A stretch of 36,064 bases of DNA from Bacteroidales bacterium (lineage in GTDB: Bacteria; Bacteroidota; Bacteroidia; Bacteroidales; P3), in assembly GCA_017479705.1 (NCBI GenBank), contig JAFVCA010000020.1, positions 1 to 36,064 on the forward strand. Reading direction: 5' to 3'. Below are positions 7,679 through 17,800 of this stretch, in pieces (positions within the stretch are counted from its first letter, which is position 1; each line of letters starts with the position of its first letter). Under the pieces are notes generated by a model. That model saw nothing but the letters and a program-made list of their open reading frames with translations. It made no database searches and was not told where the DNA came from. Both the position numbers and the translations under genes were made by a program.

Positions 7679-8356
7679 CTACTGTTTTTCGGATGCCCGC
7701 ACTTTGTCCTGGAAACGCTGGTTGGCACGAGCCAGGGCGGTGTCGGCATTGATGCCGTGGTCGTGGGCCCAATGGACGAGGTTGAACAGGAGGGTGCCGA
7801 CACTCTCCTCGGTGGGCTGCCCGCCGCCGCAGGGGGCGAGTGCCTCAGTCACCTCGGCAGGGAGGGTGGGTTCTACGCCGACACCGGCAGCTTTTTCTTG
7901 CAGCCGGACGGCTTTGACCAAGGGGGGAAGAGAGTCGGGGACGCCGTCGAGGACAGTTTTGCGCCCTTCATGCATTTTGAGTTGCTCCCAGCTCTCGCCA
8001 TGGTACTGGTCGGGGTGGAAGATGAAGGGGTGACGGCTGACGAGCTTGTCGGTAATGGCGTTGAAGATGTCGGCGGGGGCGAAGCGGCCTTCCTCCTCGG
8101 CTATTTTGGCGTAGAAGAGGAGATGCATGAAGAGGTCGCCGAGTTCTTTTTTGAGCTCTGTATTGCGTGCCTCGGAGGTAGTGCCGTCCGGTGGCGCGGC
8201 AAGTTTGAGGATGGCTTCGCTGAGTTCGTATGTCTCCTCAATGGTGAGGTATCGGAGGCTTTCCATGGTCTGCACACGGTCCCAGGGGCATTGGCGGCGC
8301 AGGATGTCAAGGGTGTCGCTGAGCCGCTGGAGGGCGGAGATGTCGGCGGGTTTCAT
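7679..8356 (-). CDS. mazG: Nucleoside triphosphate pyrophosphohydrolase MazG
   Basis: Hydrolyses (d)NTPs to monophosphates and pyrophosphate. In E. coli MazG is linked to ppGpp control and removal of aberrant nucleotides. At 225 residues it has the N-terminal signature CPWDRVQT (23-30), the metal-binding EETYE (40-44) and the ELGD motif (71-74). A more degenerate second MazG domain follows in the C-terminal half, as in the tandem-domain E. coli enzyme of about 263 residues. Its ATG overlaps the rel stop codon by four bases (ATGA), which implies translational coupling. Its placement next to a ppGpp synthetase echoes the relA-mazEF-mazG locus of E. coli, but without a toxin-antitoxin pair. Confidence 0.93.
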   Translation of the reverse strand: MKPADISALQRLSDTLDILRRQCPWDRVQTMESLRYLTIEETYELSEAILKLAAPPDGTTSEARNTELKKELGDLFMHLLFYAKIAEEEGRFAPADIFNAITDKLVSRHPFIFHPDQYHGESWEQLKMHEGRKTVLDGVPDSLPPLVKAVRLQEKAAGVGVEPTLPAEVTEALAPCGGGQPTEESVGTLLFNLVHWAHDHGINADTALARANQRFQDKVRASEKQ

Positions 8357-10590
8357 ATACGGCGCACCTCCTCTATTCCTTCTATTTTCTCAAGGTTCTC
8401 GAGCAGATGGTTGAGGTTGTCGAGGTTGAGGACGTAGAGCATGATGATGCCGCGGACGATGCCCTCGACGGCTTCGAGGGTGATGGCGCGCATGTTGAGG
8501 TCCATCTCGCCAGTGACGATGCCGGTGATTTCTTGCAGGAGACCTTTGCGGTCGATGGCGGTGAAGGCAATGCCAGAGAGGAGGGCCACATGCTCGCCTG
8601 GACGCCAACGGGCACGGACAATGTGGTTTTCGTGGTTGGCCATCTCGTCCATGGCCACTTTACAGTTGGTGCGGTGGACCATGATTTTGCCGTCGGTGAC
8701 GATGCCGACTACGTGGTCGCCTTGCACGGGTTTGCAGCATGGGGCGGGCTCGGTTGCGTAACGCTCATACTCCTCGTCGAGGAGGAAGGAGCGTCCCGCC
8801 GCGGTGGGAGCGGGCGCGGTGGGGTTGATGGCGGTGCTGTCCTTGTCGAAAAGGGAGGTGTACTCGCCCATGAAGTAGGTGTTGTGGTTAGTGTTGATGC
8901 CTTTGCCAAAACACTGGGCAATGTCGTTGTGGGAGGTGATGCCCATGGCAAGCTGGAAGTAGAGGTCGATGTCGCTTTTGAGGCCAAGGTAGCGCTTTAT
9001 CTGGCCGATGCTGGCCGAGGAGTATGGGATATTGAGTTTGGCGAGGATTTCCTGCAAGCGGATTTTGCCCTCTTCGCGGTAACCCTTGCGCTGGTTGCGG
9101 AGGTAGTCCTTGATGGCCTCGCGGGCGCGGGAGGTACGCACCATGGTGAGCCACTCCTCGGTGGGATGGGTCTTGCGGCTGGTGAGCACTTGCACCTGCT
9201 CGCCGGCGCGGAGCTGGTGGCCGATGGGTTCCACCTTGCCGTTGACCTTGGCTCCCATGCACTGGAGACCGAGGTTGGTGTGGATGTAGAAGGCAAAGTC
9301 GAGGACGGTGGAGTGGGCCGGGAGCTTGATCATGTCGCCCTTGGGGGTGAAGAGGTAGATTTCCTTGATGTAGAGAGTCTCCTTGAATTCCTCCACGAGG
9401 TCGAGGGCGCTCTTTTCGGTGTTCTCAAGGGTGCTGCGGATTTGCTGCAACCACACTTCGACGGGGCTGTTTTCGATGTTTTCTTCGGGGTGCGCCTCTT
9501 TGTAGAGGAAGTGGGCAGCCATGCCTTTCTCGGCTATGACGTCCATGCGCTCGGTGCGTATCTGGACTTCAACCCACTGGCCGATGGGGGTCATGACGGT
9601 GGTTTGGAGCGACTCGTAGCCGTTGGTCTTGGGAGTGGTAATCCAGTCGCGAAAACGGGTGGGATCCGGCGGGAAGGCGGAGGAGATGAGGGAGTAGACT
9701 TTGAAGCACTCGGACTTCTCGGCTTCGAGCGGCACGTCGAGGATGATGCGCATGGCGTAGAGGTCGTAAATCTCGTCGAATTTTACTCCCTTGCGTTCCA
9801 TCTTCTTCCAGCAGCTGTAGACGGATTTGAGACGGGTTTTGATAGTGTATTTGTAGCCGTTGGCGTCGAGCATGCGGGTGACGCGGTTGGTGAAGCACGC
9901 TTTGAGGCGTTCCTCGGTGCCGGCGGTCTTGTTGATGAGGGCGGCAATCTCGTTGTACTTGTCAGGGTTGGTGTATTTCATGACAAGCTCTTCGAGTTCG
10001 GTCTTGATGGAGTAGAGGCCGAGGCGGTGGGCCAGTGGGATGTAGAGATATTGCGTCTCGGACGAGATGGCCAGCTTCTTGGTGTCCTTCATGGAGCCGA
10101 GGGTGCGCATGTTGTGCAGACGGTCGCAGAGTTTGAGGAAGATGACGTAGGCGTCGTTGCACATGGAGAGGAGGATTTTGCGATAGTTCTCGGCCTGTTT
10201 GGACTCGGTGGTGGGCATGAGGAGGACGTCCTCAATCTTGGTGACACCGTCGACGATGACCGCAACGCGGTCGCCGAAGATGGTGCGGATTTGGTCAAGA
10301 GTGATGTCGGTGTCCTCCACCACGTCATGCAGCAGGGCGCAGACTACGGCTATGGGTCCGAGACCCACCTCCTGGACCGCGATGAGGGCAACGGCAAGAG
10401 GATGGAAGATGTATGGCTCACCTGATTTGCGGCGGGTGCCGGAATGGGCTTTTTTGGCCAGAGAGAAGGCACGGAATATTTCGTCCTCCTGCTTCTGGGT
10501 GAGGGGGGAATTTTTGCGGCATGCCGCAAGCAGTTCTTCGTATTTGGCTTGTATTTCTTGTTCTTCGCGAGCCTCGTCAATCACATACAT
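8353..10590 (-). CDS. rel: Bifunctional (p)ppGpp synthetase/hydrolase, RelA/SpoT family
   Basis: Controls the stringent-response alarmones by both making and degrading (p)ppGpp. Over 745 residues the full long-RSH architecture is visible. An HD hydrolase domain has H63 and H88-D89 (ALLHDVVEDT). The synthetase domain carries RLKSVYSCWKKM, YDLYAMRII and GYESLQTTV, with the VQIRTERMD segment intact. A TGS domain begins near DMIKLPAHSTVLDFA, a Cys-containing region follows (PAPCCKPVQGD, HRTNC), and a C-terminal ACT domain (GLLQEITGIVTG) closes the protein. Both catalytic halves look intact, so bifunctionality is expected. It follows the outer-membrane-like gene by 22 bp and overlaps mazG by 4 bp. 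Confidence 0.95.
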   Translation of the reverse strand: MYVIDEAREEQEIQAKYEELLAACRKNSPLTQKQEDEIFRAFSLAKKAHSGTRRKSGEPYIFHPLAVALIAVQEVGLGPIAVVCALLHDVVEDTDITLDQIRTIFGDRVAVIVDGVTKIEDVLLMPTTESKQAENYRKILLSMCNDAYVIFLKLCDRLHNMRTLGSMKDTKKLAISSETQYLYIPLAHRLGLYSIKTELEELVMKYTNPDKYNEIAALINKTAGTEERLKACFTNRVTRMLDANGYKYTIKTRLKSVYSCWKKMERKGVKFDEIYDLYAMRIILDVPLEAEKSECFKVYSLISSAFPPDPTRFRDWITTPKTNGYESLQTTVMTPIGQWVEVQIRTERMDVIAEKGMAAHFLYKEAHPEENIENSPVEVWLQQIRSTLENTEKSALDLVEEFKETLYIKEIYLFTPKGDMIKLPAHSTVLDFAFYIHTNLGLQCMGAKVNGKVEPIGHQLRAGEQVQVLTSRKTHPTEEWLTMVRTSRAREAIKDYLRNQRKGYREEGKIRLQEILAKLNIPYSSASIGQIKRYLGLKSDIDLYFQLAMGITSHNDIAQCFGKGINTNHNTYFMGEYTSLFDKDSTAINPTAPAPTAAGRSFLLDEEYERYATEPAPCCKPVQGDHVVGIVTDGKIMVHRTNCKVAMDEMANHENHIVRARWRPGEHVALLSGIAFTAIDRKGLLQEITGIVTGEMDLNMRAITLEAVEGIVRGIIMLYVLNLDNLNHLLENLEKIEGIEEVRRI

Positions 10591-10612
10591 CTCGTACTAA
10601 GTTTTAATGCGT

Positions 10613-11176
10613 TCAAAGTAACAATAGGAATGAAAAGAGGGTGGAGAGGGTTACGCTGAGTCCCAACGTGAAATAGACTCCACTGAAATCGGTCAGCACA
10701 CTGACGGATCCACTGGAGTAGGAGAACGACCACATGCCGGTGGGGGCAGACATGCGTAAACCGGCTTCCAACGTCGGGGCTATGTGCATAAACTGCCCAT
10801 CGGGGCATCGCACACCGGCGTTGGCAAAGAGGTGCCAGTCGTAGCTGCTCCACGGCTTGGAGAGACGGTAGGCGGCACCCGCCGAAAGCCAGAGGTTGTC
10901 GAAGCCGACGGTGCCCGTGAGGTTGAAGCCCCAAAGCTCGGGGAGGTAGGAGTACATGAGCCCTATGCCCATATCTTCTTGGCCGAAAAGCAATCGGAAT
11001 TCGGCAAAATGCTCGCAAAAGGGACTGCCGAAATAGAGGATGGGATTCTTCTTAGGGGCGTGGTATTCCACCGTGTCATACGTGGCCGCGGAGGTATCGA
11101 CCTCATGGTGGTTTTGCGCTGACGCAGCCACTCCGAGCAGCAGAATGACAACGTATGTCAGAACTTTTTTCATCAC
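10613..11176 (-). CDS. Predicted outer-membrane beta-barrel-like protein, unknown function
   Basis: I do not recognise a named family. The 187-residue protein starts [21 protein letters not shown], a strong signal peptide. The mature part alternates aromatic and polar residues in short strands ([66 protein letters not shown]), consistent with a small eight-strand barrel. The start could be either of the first two methionines. The first overlaps the recA stop by 4 bp (ATGA), so translation is probably coupled to recA, and rel starts 22 bp downstream. No function can be inferred from the sequence. Its place between recA and rel is unusual for an envelope protein. Confidence 0.75.
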   Translation of the reverse strand: MMKKVLTYVVILLLGVAASAQNHHEVDTSAATYDTVEYHAPKKNPILYFGSPFCEHFAEFRLLFGQEDMGIGLMYSYLPELWGFNLTGTVGFDNLWLSAGAAYRLSKPWSSYDWHLFANAGVRCPDGQFMHIAPTLEAGLRMSAPTGMWSFSYSSGSVSVLTDFSGVYFTLGLSVTLSTLFSFLLLL

Positions 11177-12213
11177 TCCTGACTGGCTTTCTCTTTCAGA
11201 CTGGCACGGATCTTGCCTTCCAGCTCGTCACACAGTTCAGGATTGTCGCGCAGCACCTGCTTGAGGGCTTCGCGTCCCTGGGCCAGTTTGGTGTCGCCAT
11301 AGCTGAACCACGAGCCACTCTTCTTGATAATCTCGTGCTCGACGCCAAGGTCAATGATTTCGCCCAGCTTGGAGATTCCCTCGCCGAACATCAGGTCGAA
11401 CTCGCAGGTGCGGAAAGGAGGCGCCACCTTGTTTTTCACCACCTTTACCTTTACGCGGTTGCCCACATTCTGGTCGCCGTCTTTGATGGCTTGGATGCGG
11501 CGTATGTCGATACGCACGGAGGCATAGAACTTCAGGGCATTGCCGCCCGTGGTGGTTTCGGGATTGCCAAAAAGGACACCTATCTTTTCGCGCAACTGGT
11601 TGATGAAGATGCAGCAGCAGTTGGTCTTGCTGATGGTGGAGGTGAGCTTGCGCATGGCCTGGCTCATCAAGCGGGCTTGGAGACCGACCTTCGAGTCGCC
11701 CATCTCGCCGTCAATCTCGGCCTTGGGAGTCAGAGCGGCTACGGAGTCGACCACGATGATGTCTATGGCTCCCGAACGAATCAGGTTGTCCGCAATTTCC
11801 AAAGCCTGTTCGCCATTGTCCGGCTGCGAAACCAGAAGGTTGTCAATATCAACACCCAGCTTCTTTGCATAGAAACTGTCGAAGGCGTGTTCTGCATCAA
11901 TGAAGGCGGCTATACCACCCTCCTTCTGGCACTCGGCAATGGCGTGGATGGCGAGGGTTGTCTTACCTGACGATTCGGGACCGTAAATCTCAATGATACG
12001 CCCTTTGGGGAAACCGCCCACACCGAGAGCAGCGTCAAGGTTGATGCTGCCTGTCGAGATGACATCGACTTTCACCGAGGCTTGGTCACCCAATTTCATC
12101 ACGGAGCCTTTGCCATAGTTTTTTTCAATCTTATCCAGTGTACTTTGTAGAATCTTTAATTTTTCGAGTCTCTGAGCCTCGCTGTCTGACATGTCTTTTG
12201 CCATAATATACAA
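11173..12213 (-). CDS. recA: Recombinase RecA
   Basis: ATP-dependent strand-exchange protein for homologous recombination and, where present, SOS induction. The 346-residue frame contains the N-terminal helix region, Walker A GPESSGKT (78-85), the MAW-type [11 protein letters not shown] segment, Walker B-like [11 protein letters not shown], the L2-region motif [12 protein letters not shown] and the acidic C-terminal region. The start could be the listed ATG or the more usual-looking MAKD nine bases downstream (12204). A TATATTTG -7 box lies about 50 bp upstream. It heads a four-gene leftward cluster with the outer-membrane-like gene, rel and mazG. No LexA gene or clear SOS box was recognised nearby. 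Confidence 0.97.
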   Translation of the reverse strand: MYIMAKDMSDSEAQRLEKLKILQSTLDKIEKNYGKGSVMKLGDQASVKVDVISTGSINLDAALGVGGFPKGRIIEIYGPESSGKTTLAIHAIAECQKEGGIAAFIDAEHAFDSFYAKKLGVDIDNLLVSQPDNGEQALEIADNLIRSGAIDIIVVDSVAALTPKAEIDGEMGDSKVGLQARLMSQAMRKLTSTISKTNCCCIFINQLREKIGVLFGNPETTTGGNALKFYASVRIDIRRIQAIKDGDQNVGNRVKVKVVKNKVAPPFRTCEFDLMFGEGISKLGEIIDLGVEHEIIKKSGSWFSYGDTKLAQGREALKQVLRDNPELCDELEGKIRASLKEKASQE

Positions 12214-12262
12214 CTATTTATGATATTACAATATATAGGGTTGAAAGGTATTTACCAAGATA

Positions 12263-12270
12263 CAAATATA
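12263..12270 (-). promoter_or_regulatory. -7 box for recA cluster
   Basis: TATATTTG on the minus strand matches the Bacteroides -7 consensus TAnnTTTG, about 50 bp upstream of the recA start. No clear TTTG is found at the expected -33 position, so this is a half-supported promoter. Confidence 0.5.
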
Positions 12271-12310
12271 CAATTTTTTTTTGAAACCTCGCGAATAAAA
12301 AAAAAATGCG

Positions 12311-12318
12311 TATCTTTG
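12311..12318 (+). promoter_or_regulatory. -7 box for the aminotransferase gene
   Basis: TATCTTTG matches TAnnTTTG and is 21 bp before the aminotransferase ATG (12340), implying a very short leader. The nearest upstream TTTG (12280-12283) is 27 bp away, longer than the usual 19-21, so the -33 element is uncertain. Confidence 0.6.
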
Positions 12319-12339
12319 CAGTCCAAACATTTTTAATTT

Positions 12340-13542
12340 ATGGAAATCCTAAGCAATAGAATCCTTAACATGGCCGAGAGCGAGACCCTCGCCATGACCG
12401 CAAAAGCCCGCGAGCTGAAGGCCCAGGGCAAAGACGTTATCAGCCTCTCCATAGGCGAGCCCGATTTCAACACCCCAGACACTGTCAAAGAGGCAGCCAA
12501 GAAGGCCATTGACGACAATTTCACTCACTATCCTCCCGTGCCCGGCTATGCCGACCTGCGCGAGGCCGTCTGCCAGAAGTTTAAACGCGACAACAATCTC
12601 GACTTCAAACCCGAACAGATTGTGGTGTCGACGGGTGCCAAGCAGAGCATCTACCAGTTGGTTCAGTGCCTGGTGAACCCTGGCGACGAGGTCATCATCC
12701 CCACCCCCTTCTGGGTGTCGTACAAAGAGATTGTCCGCGTGGCCGAAGGCAAATGCGTTTATGTCAAGACCAAGATTGAGAACGATTTCAAGGTGACGCC
12801 CGAACAACTCGAAGCCGCCATCACGCCCAAGACCAAACTTATCATGTTCTCCAGCCCCAGCAACCCCACCGGCATGCTCTACACCAAAGAGGAGCTCAAA
12901 GGCATTGCCGACGTCGTCGCCCGTCATGAGAACGTGTTCGTCATGGCCGACGAGATCTACGAGCACATCAACTTCGTTGGCAAGCATGAGAGCATTGCCC
13001 AGTTCCCCGAAGTCAAGGACCGCGTCATCACCGTCAACGGTGTTGCCAAGGGCTTTGCCATGACCGGCTGGCGTATCGGTTTCATTGCTGCACCGCTCGT
13101 CATAGCCAAAGCGTGCAACAAACTACAGGGTCAGGTGACCAGTGCCACCTGCTCCATCGCCCAGAAGGCCACCGTCCGCGCCATGCAGATGGACCCCAAC
13201 ACCAGCGAGGACATCATCAACATGCGCAACATCTTCCGCCAGCGCCGCGACATGGTATACCAGCTCCTGTGCGACATCCCCGGCCTCAAAGTCCGTCTGC
13301 CCCAGGGTGCTTTCTACTTCTTCCCCGACGTCAGCTCTTACTACGGCAAGAGTTTCAATGGCAAGAAGATTGAGAACTCCACCGACATGGCCTTCTACCT
13401 CCTCAACGAGGCCAACGTGGCCACCGTCATGGGTTCCGCCTTCGGCGACGACTCCTGCATCCGCCTCAGCTATGCCACCAGCGAGGACCTCCTCCGCGAA
13501 GCCCTCCGCCGCATCAAAGAGGCTCTGGCCAATCTGAAATAA
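12340..13542 (+). CDS. Class I pyridoxal-phosphate aminotransferase (aspartate aminotransferase-like)
   Basis: Transfers an amino group between an amino acid, probably aspartate, and a 2-oxo acid using PLP. The 400-residue length and motifs fit the AAT I-gamma type: SIGEPDFNTP near the N-terminus, STGAKQSIYQ (cofactor phosphate), SPSNPTG (174-180), ADEIYEH (203-209), and the Schiff-base lysine K237 in VAKGFAMTGWRIG, where the following arginine contacts the substrate. Substrate specificity cannot be settled by eye and a broader-range aminotransferase is possible. It is divergent from recA and followed by a hairpin terminator, so it is probably monocistronic. Confidence 0.92.
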   Translation: MEILSNRILNMAESETLAMTAKARELKAQGKDVISLSIGEPDFNTPDTVKEAAKKAIDDNFTHYPPVPGYADLREAVCQKFKRDNNLDFKPEQIVVSTGAKQSIYQLVQCLVNPGDEVIIPTPFWVSYKEIVRVAEGKCVYVKTKIENDFKVTPEQLEAAITPKTKLIMFSSPSNPTGMLYTKEELKGIADVVARHENVFVMADEIYEHINFVGKHESIAQFPEVKDRVITVNGVAKGFAMTGWRIGFIAAPLVIAKACNKLQGQVTSATCSIAQKATVRAMQMDPNTSEDIINMRNIFRQRRDMVYQLLCDIPGLKVRLPQGAFYFFPDVSSYYGKSFNGKKIENSTDMAFYLLNEANVATVMGSAFGDDSCIRLSYATSEDLLREALRRIKEALANLK

Positions 13543-13563
13543 TCTCTTTTCTGGCAAATCACG

Positions 13564-13600
13564 GAATCCCCGTTCTCCTCTCTGGGCAGTACGGGGATTC
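13564..13600 (+). terminator. Intrinsic terminator after the aminotransferase gene
   Basis: GAATCCCCGT (13564-13573) pairs perfectly with ACGGGGATTC (13591-13600) across a 17-nt loop, followed by TTCT. It is 22 bp after the aminotransferase stop and 28 bp before sbcD, so it insulates the two. The U-run is weak. Confidence 0.65.
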
Positions 13601-13628
13601 TTCTATCAACCATTCCAACACCCCTATC

Positions 13629-14876
13629 ATGAGGATAATCCACACTGCCGACCTTCACCTTGGGCAGGTTATGTACCAGGACTACACCCGCGACGACGAG
13701 CACGACCACTTCTTCAACCAACTGAAAGAGTGGTGCCGTGCCTACAGTCCCGACGCGCTATTGGTGAGCGGCGACATCTTCGACATCCAACAGCCCGGGG
13801 CGCATGTCAAAAAACGCTTCAACGGCTATTTTGTCGCCCTGCACAACAGCTTCCCCTCCATGGCCATCGTCATCACCGCCGGCAACCACGACTCCCCGTC
13901 GCGCATCCAGGCCGACAACCCCGTGTGGCAGTTGGGAAACATCACCCTGGTCGGCATGCCTCCCGCGTCGGACAGCACCTCACGGCCCGACGGTTGGCAG
14001 GAGGACTACATCGTCGCCCTCCCCACCGGCTTCATCATTGCCCTTCCCTTCATGGCCGGCGCGCAGCATAACACCACACAGGCCATCCTCGACTATGTGG
14101 AACGACACAATTGCGAGCAGAAACCCGTGGTGCTGATGGGCCATTTAGCCGTTACCGGAACGGACTTCACAGGTCATGGCCTCGAAATAGGCCGTGTGCA
14201 GACCGTCGACACCGACCAGATCGGACAGGGGTTTGACTACATGGCCCTCGGCCATATCCACCGCCCGCAAACCCTCGGCCACAATGACGAGCACCTGCCC
14301 GTCAGCACCTACCCCTCCGGCATCCTGCGCTATTCGGGCAGCCCCCTGCATGTCAGCTGCGACGAGAAGTACCCACACAGCGTCAGTCTGGTGGACATGG
14401 AACGCCACGGCGGCCCCGTCACCGTGACGCGCCTCCGCATTGACGAGAAACGACACTTCTACGAGCTTCCCACCTCAGGAGCCTTCACCAGCGTCGAAGA
14501 GAGCCTGATGGCCGTGCGACAGTTTGCCGACGAAAAACACTCCGGCTATTTCCGCCTTACGCTCGACGCTTCCAAGCCCTTCCCTGCCGACTTCAACCAG
14601 CAGATCTACCAACTTATCGAGCCTTACCAAGGCGAGATTCGCTTCAACCCCAAATCCATCTGGACCAACCTCCCCGACCCCGACACCTCTGACGACAAAG
14701 CCCTCTTCGAGGTGACAGAACTCCAGCAAATGACCGACCCCATGGAATTCGTCCGCCAAACACAGAACCACTATCCCGAACTGGACATAGACGACCTTGC
14801 CCAAGCCTTCAAAGAGGTGGAGATCGAGCTGCGCCGCATGTCCAGTGGCGACAATACCCTTGCCCATGAAGATTAA
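13629..14876 (+). CDS. sbcD: Exonuclease subunit SbcD
   Basis: Metallophosphoesterase nuclease subunit of the SbcCD (Mre11-Rad50-like) complex, which cleaves hairpins and blocked DNA ends. The 415 residues show the calcineurin-like motifs in order: HTADLHLG (D8, H10), SGDIFD (D49), GNHDSP (N86-H87), LMGHLAV and ALGHIHRPQ. The C-terminal capping and SbcC-binding region is normal in size. It overlaps sbcC by 11 bp, which is the usual coupling for this pair. Confidence 0.95.
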   Translation: MRIIHTADLHLGQVMYQDYTRDDEHDHFFNQLKEWCRAYSPDALLVSGDIFDIQQPGAHVKKRFNGYFVALHNSFPSMAIVITAGNHDSPSRIQADNPVWQLGNITLVGMPPASDSTSRPDGWQEDYIVALPTGFIIALPFMAGAQHNTTQAILDYVERHNCEQKPVVLMGHLAVTGTDFTGHGLEIGRVQTVDTDQIGQGFDYMALGHIHRPQTLGHNDEHLPVSTYPSGILRYSGSPLHVSCDEKYPHSVSLVDMERHGGPVTVTRLRIDEKRHFYELPTSGAFTSVEESLMAVRQFADEKHSGYFRLTLDASKPFPADFNQQIYQLIEPYQGEIRFNPKSIWTNLPDPDTSDDKALFEVTELQQMTDPMEFVRQTQNHYPELDIDDLAQAFKEVEIELRRMSSGDNTLAHED

Positions 14877-17800
14877 AGAACTGCATCTTAGGAACATCGC
14901 CTCCATCGAACAGGCCGACATCAACTTCGAAACCGACCTCACCGACGGCGTCACGGGCCAACCTGCCCCCATCTTCCTCATTGCCGGCGACACCGGCGTG
15001 GGCAAAACCGCCCTTTTGGACAGCATCTCCCTTGCCCTCTACAAAACCACGCCACGCCTCGAGAGCGTCTCCGACCCCATGAACAACGAGTTCCGCATGT
15101 TCCGCGACTCCGAAAAGGCCGTCGGCATCAAAAGCATCAGCCAATACTCTCGCCTGGGCATCTCCTACAAGGACGAGTGCTACACGGAGGTCGTCTTCGA
15201 AGGCAACGACAAGGTGGAATACCGCGCACGCCTCGCACTGGGCGTAAACCGCAAAGGCGGCTACAGCACTCCCCAATGGACCGTGAAGGCGGGCAACGAC
15301 GACTGGGTGCGCGTCAACCACCACGACAGCCAGATAGAGCAAGCCGTCGGGCTCAGTTTTACCCAGTTCAACCGCATGGCCATGCTGGCACAAGGCCAGT
15401 TTGCCGCCTTCCTCTGTGGCGAAAAGAAGGAACGCGAGGAGATTCTCGAACAGCTCACCAACACCTCCATCTTCTCCGCCTACGGCATGGCCATCAAAAG
15501 CCTCTACGACCGTGCCAAGAAAAACAAGGACCTGGCCGAAAACGCCCTGAAGACCGAACAGGGTCACCTCCTCCCGCCCGAACAGATTGCCGACCTGCAG
15601 CAAACCGTGGAACGCCAGACCCTGCTGCGCGCCGACCTCACCAAACAGCTGCAACAATTAGACAACCTCCTTCTCTGCGCCTCGCGCATTGCCGACGGGC
15701 GCGCCAGTGCTTCGGCGGCGCAAGGCCGCATTGTCGCTGCCCGTTCCGTCATGGACAGCCCGGACTTCAAAGCCTCAAAACTCCTGGCCGAAACCTGGGA
15801 CAAGACCGAGGAGGTGCGGAAACAACTCGACAACAAACTGAAGTCCGAGGAATCCATCAAGATCAACCTACAAAAGGTGGAGCGATGCCGCCAACGGTTC
15901 ATCACCCTCTCGTCGGACCTCCAATGGCAGGACGACCAAAACCAAGCCAAAACCCGCTCCCTGCAAGCAGAAAAGCAATGGCTCGACCAGCAATCCGAAC
16001 TTGCTCAAATCTATGCCCGCCTCACCGAAGCCGTACTGCTGCTCGACACCTACGTCAGACAGAACGCCGATGCCAGTTTCCTCGATAAATCCCGAACGGA
16101 TGAGAACTCCAAGACCCACCAGATAGAGAATGCACTGGCACAGGCCAAAAGTGCATACGCAACAGCCGAGACTGCCGTGAACAACAAGCAAGGAGAAATA
16201 GACCAAACCACCCAACAACGCGCCCAGCTCAATCCCGAAGCCACCAACAGCGCCCTCGACAACGTCAACAACCTCCTCAGCCTCTACAGCCGGTGGAAAG
16301 AACGCCACTCCACCATCCGCCAACAACACGAAGCACTGGCGCAGTCCCAACAGCTCCTCTCCGAACAGAAAAAGGCCTTGGCACAAGCCGATACAGCAGT
16401 CAACCTGAAGAAAGAGACCTACAAACTGACGCTTGACAAACACGAAACCCTCTCCACGCAGTATAACACCCTGAAATTCGGCTTAGACGAAGACCTGAAA
16501 ACCCTTCGCCACCGTCTTGCCACGGAGCATGCCGAGACATGCCCTCTGTGCGGGCAGCACATTGAGCACATCCACCTCGACCAGGATTTCGTCAACATCC
16601 TCTCGCCCCTCGAACAGGCCCTCCGCGATGCCAAACAGGCCCTCGACAAGGCCACCGACGAGCGCAACCAAGCCCAGTCCCTTTGCGACCGCCTGAAAGG
16701 CCAATACGAAGCCCACAACAAGGAACTCCTATCCCAACAGCAAAGCACCCTCAAGGAGGAGGAGAAACTCATCCAGGAGCTCTCCGCCAACGGCTGGCAG
16801 TATGGTTCGGAACTGCCCGCACTGCTTGATCAGCAGCTCCTGCTGCTGTCCCGACAAAAAGAGAGTCTCCGCCACCAGCAGGAAGAGGCCGAAGCGCTGC
16901 AAAAGAAAATCCAGTCGCAAATCAAAGAGAAGGAACTGCTGAGCAAGACCCTTGCCGACGCTGTCGGCAATCTCCACGCAACCCAAAGCAGTCTGGACAG
17001 AAACAAACAAAACATCAGCGACCTCACATCGCGCCTCAACGACACCAAACACTCCATCGCCTCCCTCGTCCTGCAAATCAACCAGCTTATCGGCAAGCCC
17101 TATCCCGATTGGCAAAACGACGTTGCCGCCACCAAACTCGCCCTGCGGCGGAAAGCCACCGAATACCAACAGCGCAGCACCCAGCACCAAACAGCATCAA
17201 GCCAACTGGAGCGTACCACAGAGCTGTGCCTTCAGATGCACGACTTGCAACTGCAAGTGCTTGCCTACCACCAACCCTGGCAACAGCCCTACCCGCCACA
17301 GCCCCTGCCACAACCCGCCACCCTGCGCGAATGGAACGAACTCCTCACCGCCACAGGGCAGCTGGACGCACGCATCAAGGATGCCGAAGCCGAGCAGGAG
17401 CGCAGCCAGAGCATGCTCAGTGCTTGGTATGCCTCCTCAGGCCAGACCGAGGCCGACCTCCTTCACCTCATGTCGCAAAAAGACCGGCTGGACCAGGCCC
17501 GCAAACTCATTGCCGAGACCGAGACCGCTTTGAAGTCCGCCACCGACGCCCTCAACGAGGCCTTCCGCACCATCGGCGACAACCGCCAAAAGCTGAACCT
17601 CCCCGATGCCGACCCCGACCCCGACAAAGCGCAACTCGATGCCGACCGGGCCAGGCTCAACGACCAGTTAGATGCAGCCACCTCACAGATGGCCCTTGCC
17701 GCCAGTGCACTCAAAGCCGATGCCGACAACCGCGAACGGGCTCAGCAGACCCTCGCCCTCTTCGAAAAGGCCAGCCAGAACCACCTCCGCTGGTCCGCCA

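Noticed and set aside
8407-10425. Plus-strand frame of 672 codons inside rel
   Set aside because: Antisense to an intact bifunctional Rel protein, with low-complexity acidic composition and no recognisable motif.
7679-10590. Possible mazEF toxin-antitoxin pair next to rel and mazG
   Set aside because: rel and mazG overlap by 4 bp, leaving no room for mazE or mazF, and no such frames occur nearby.
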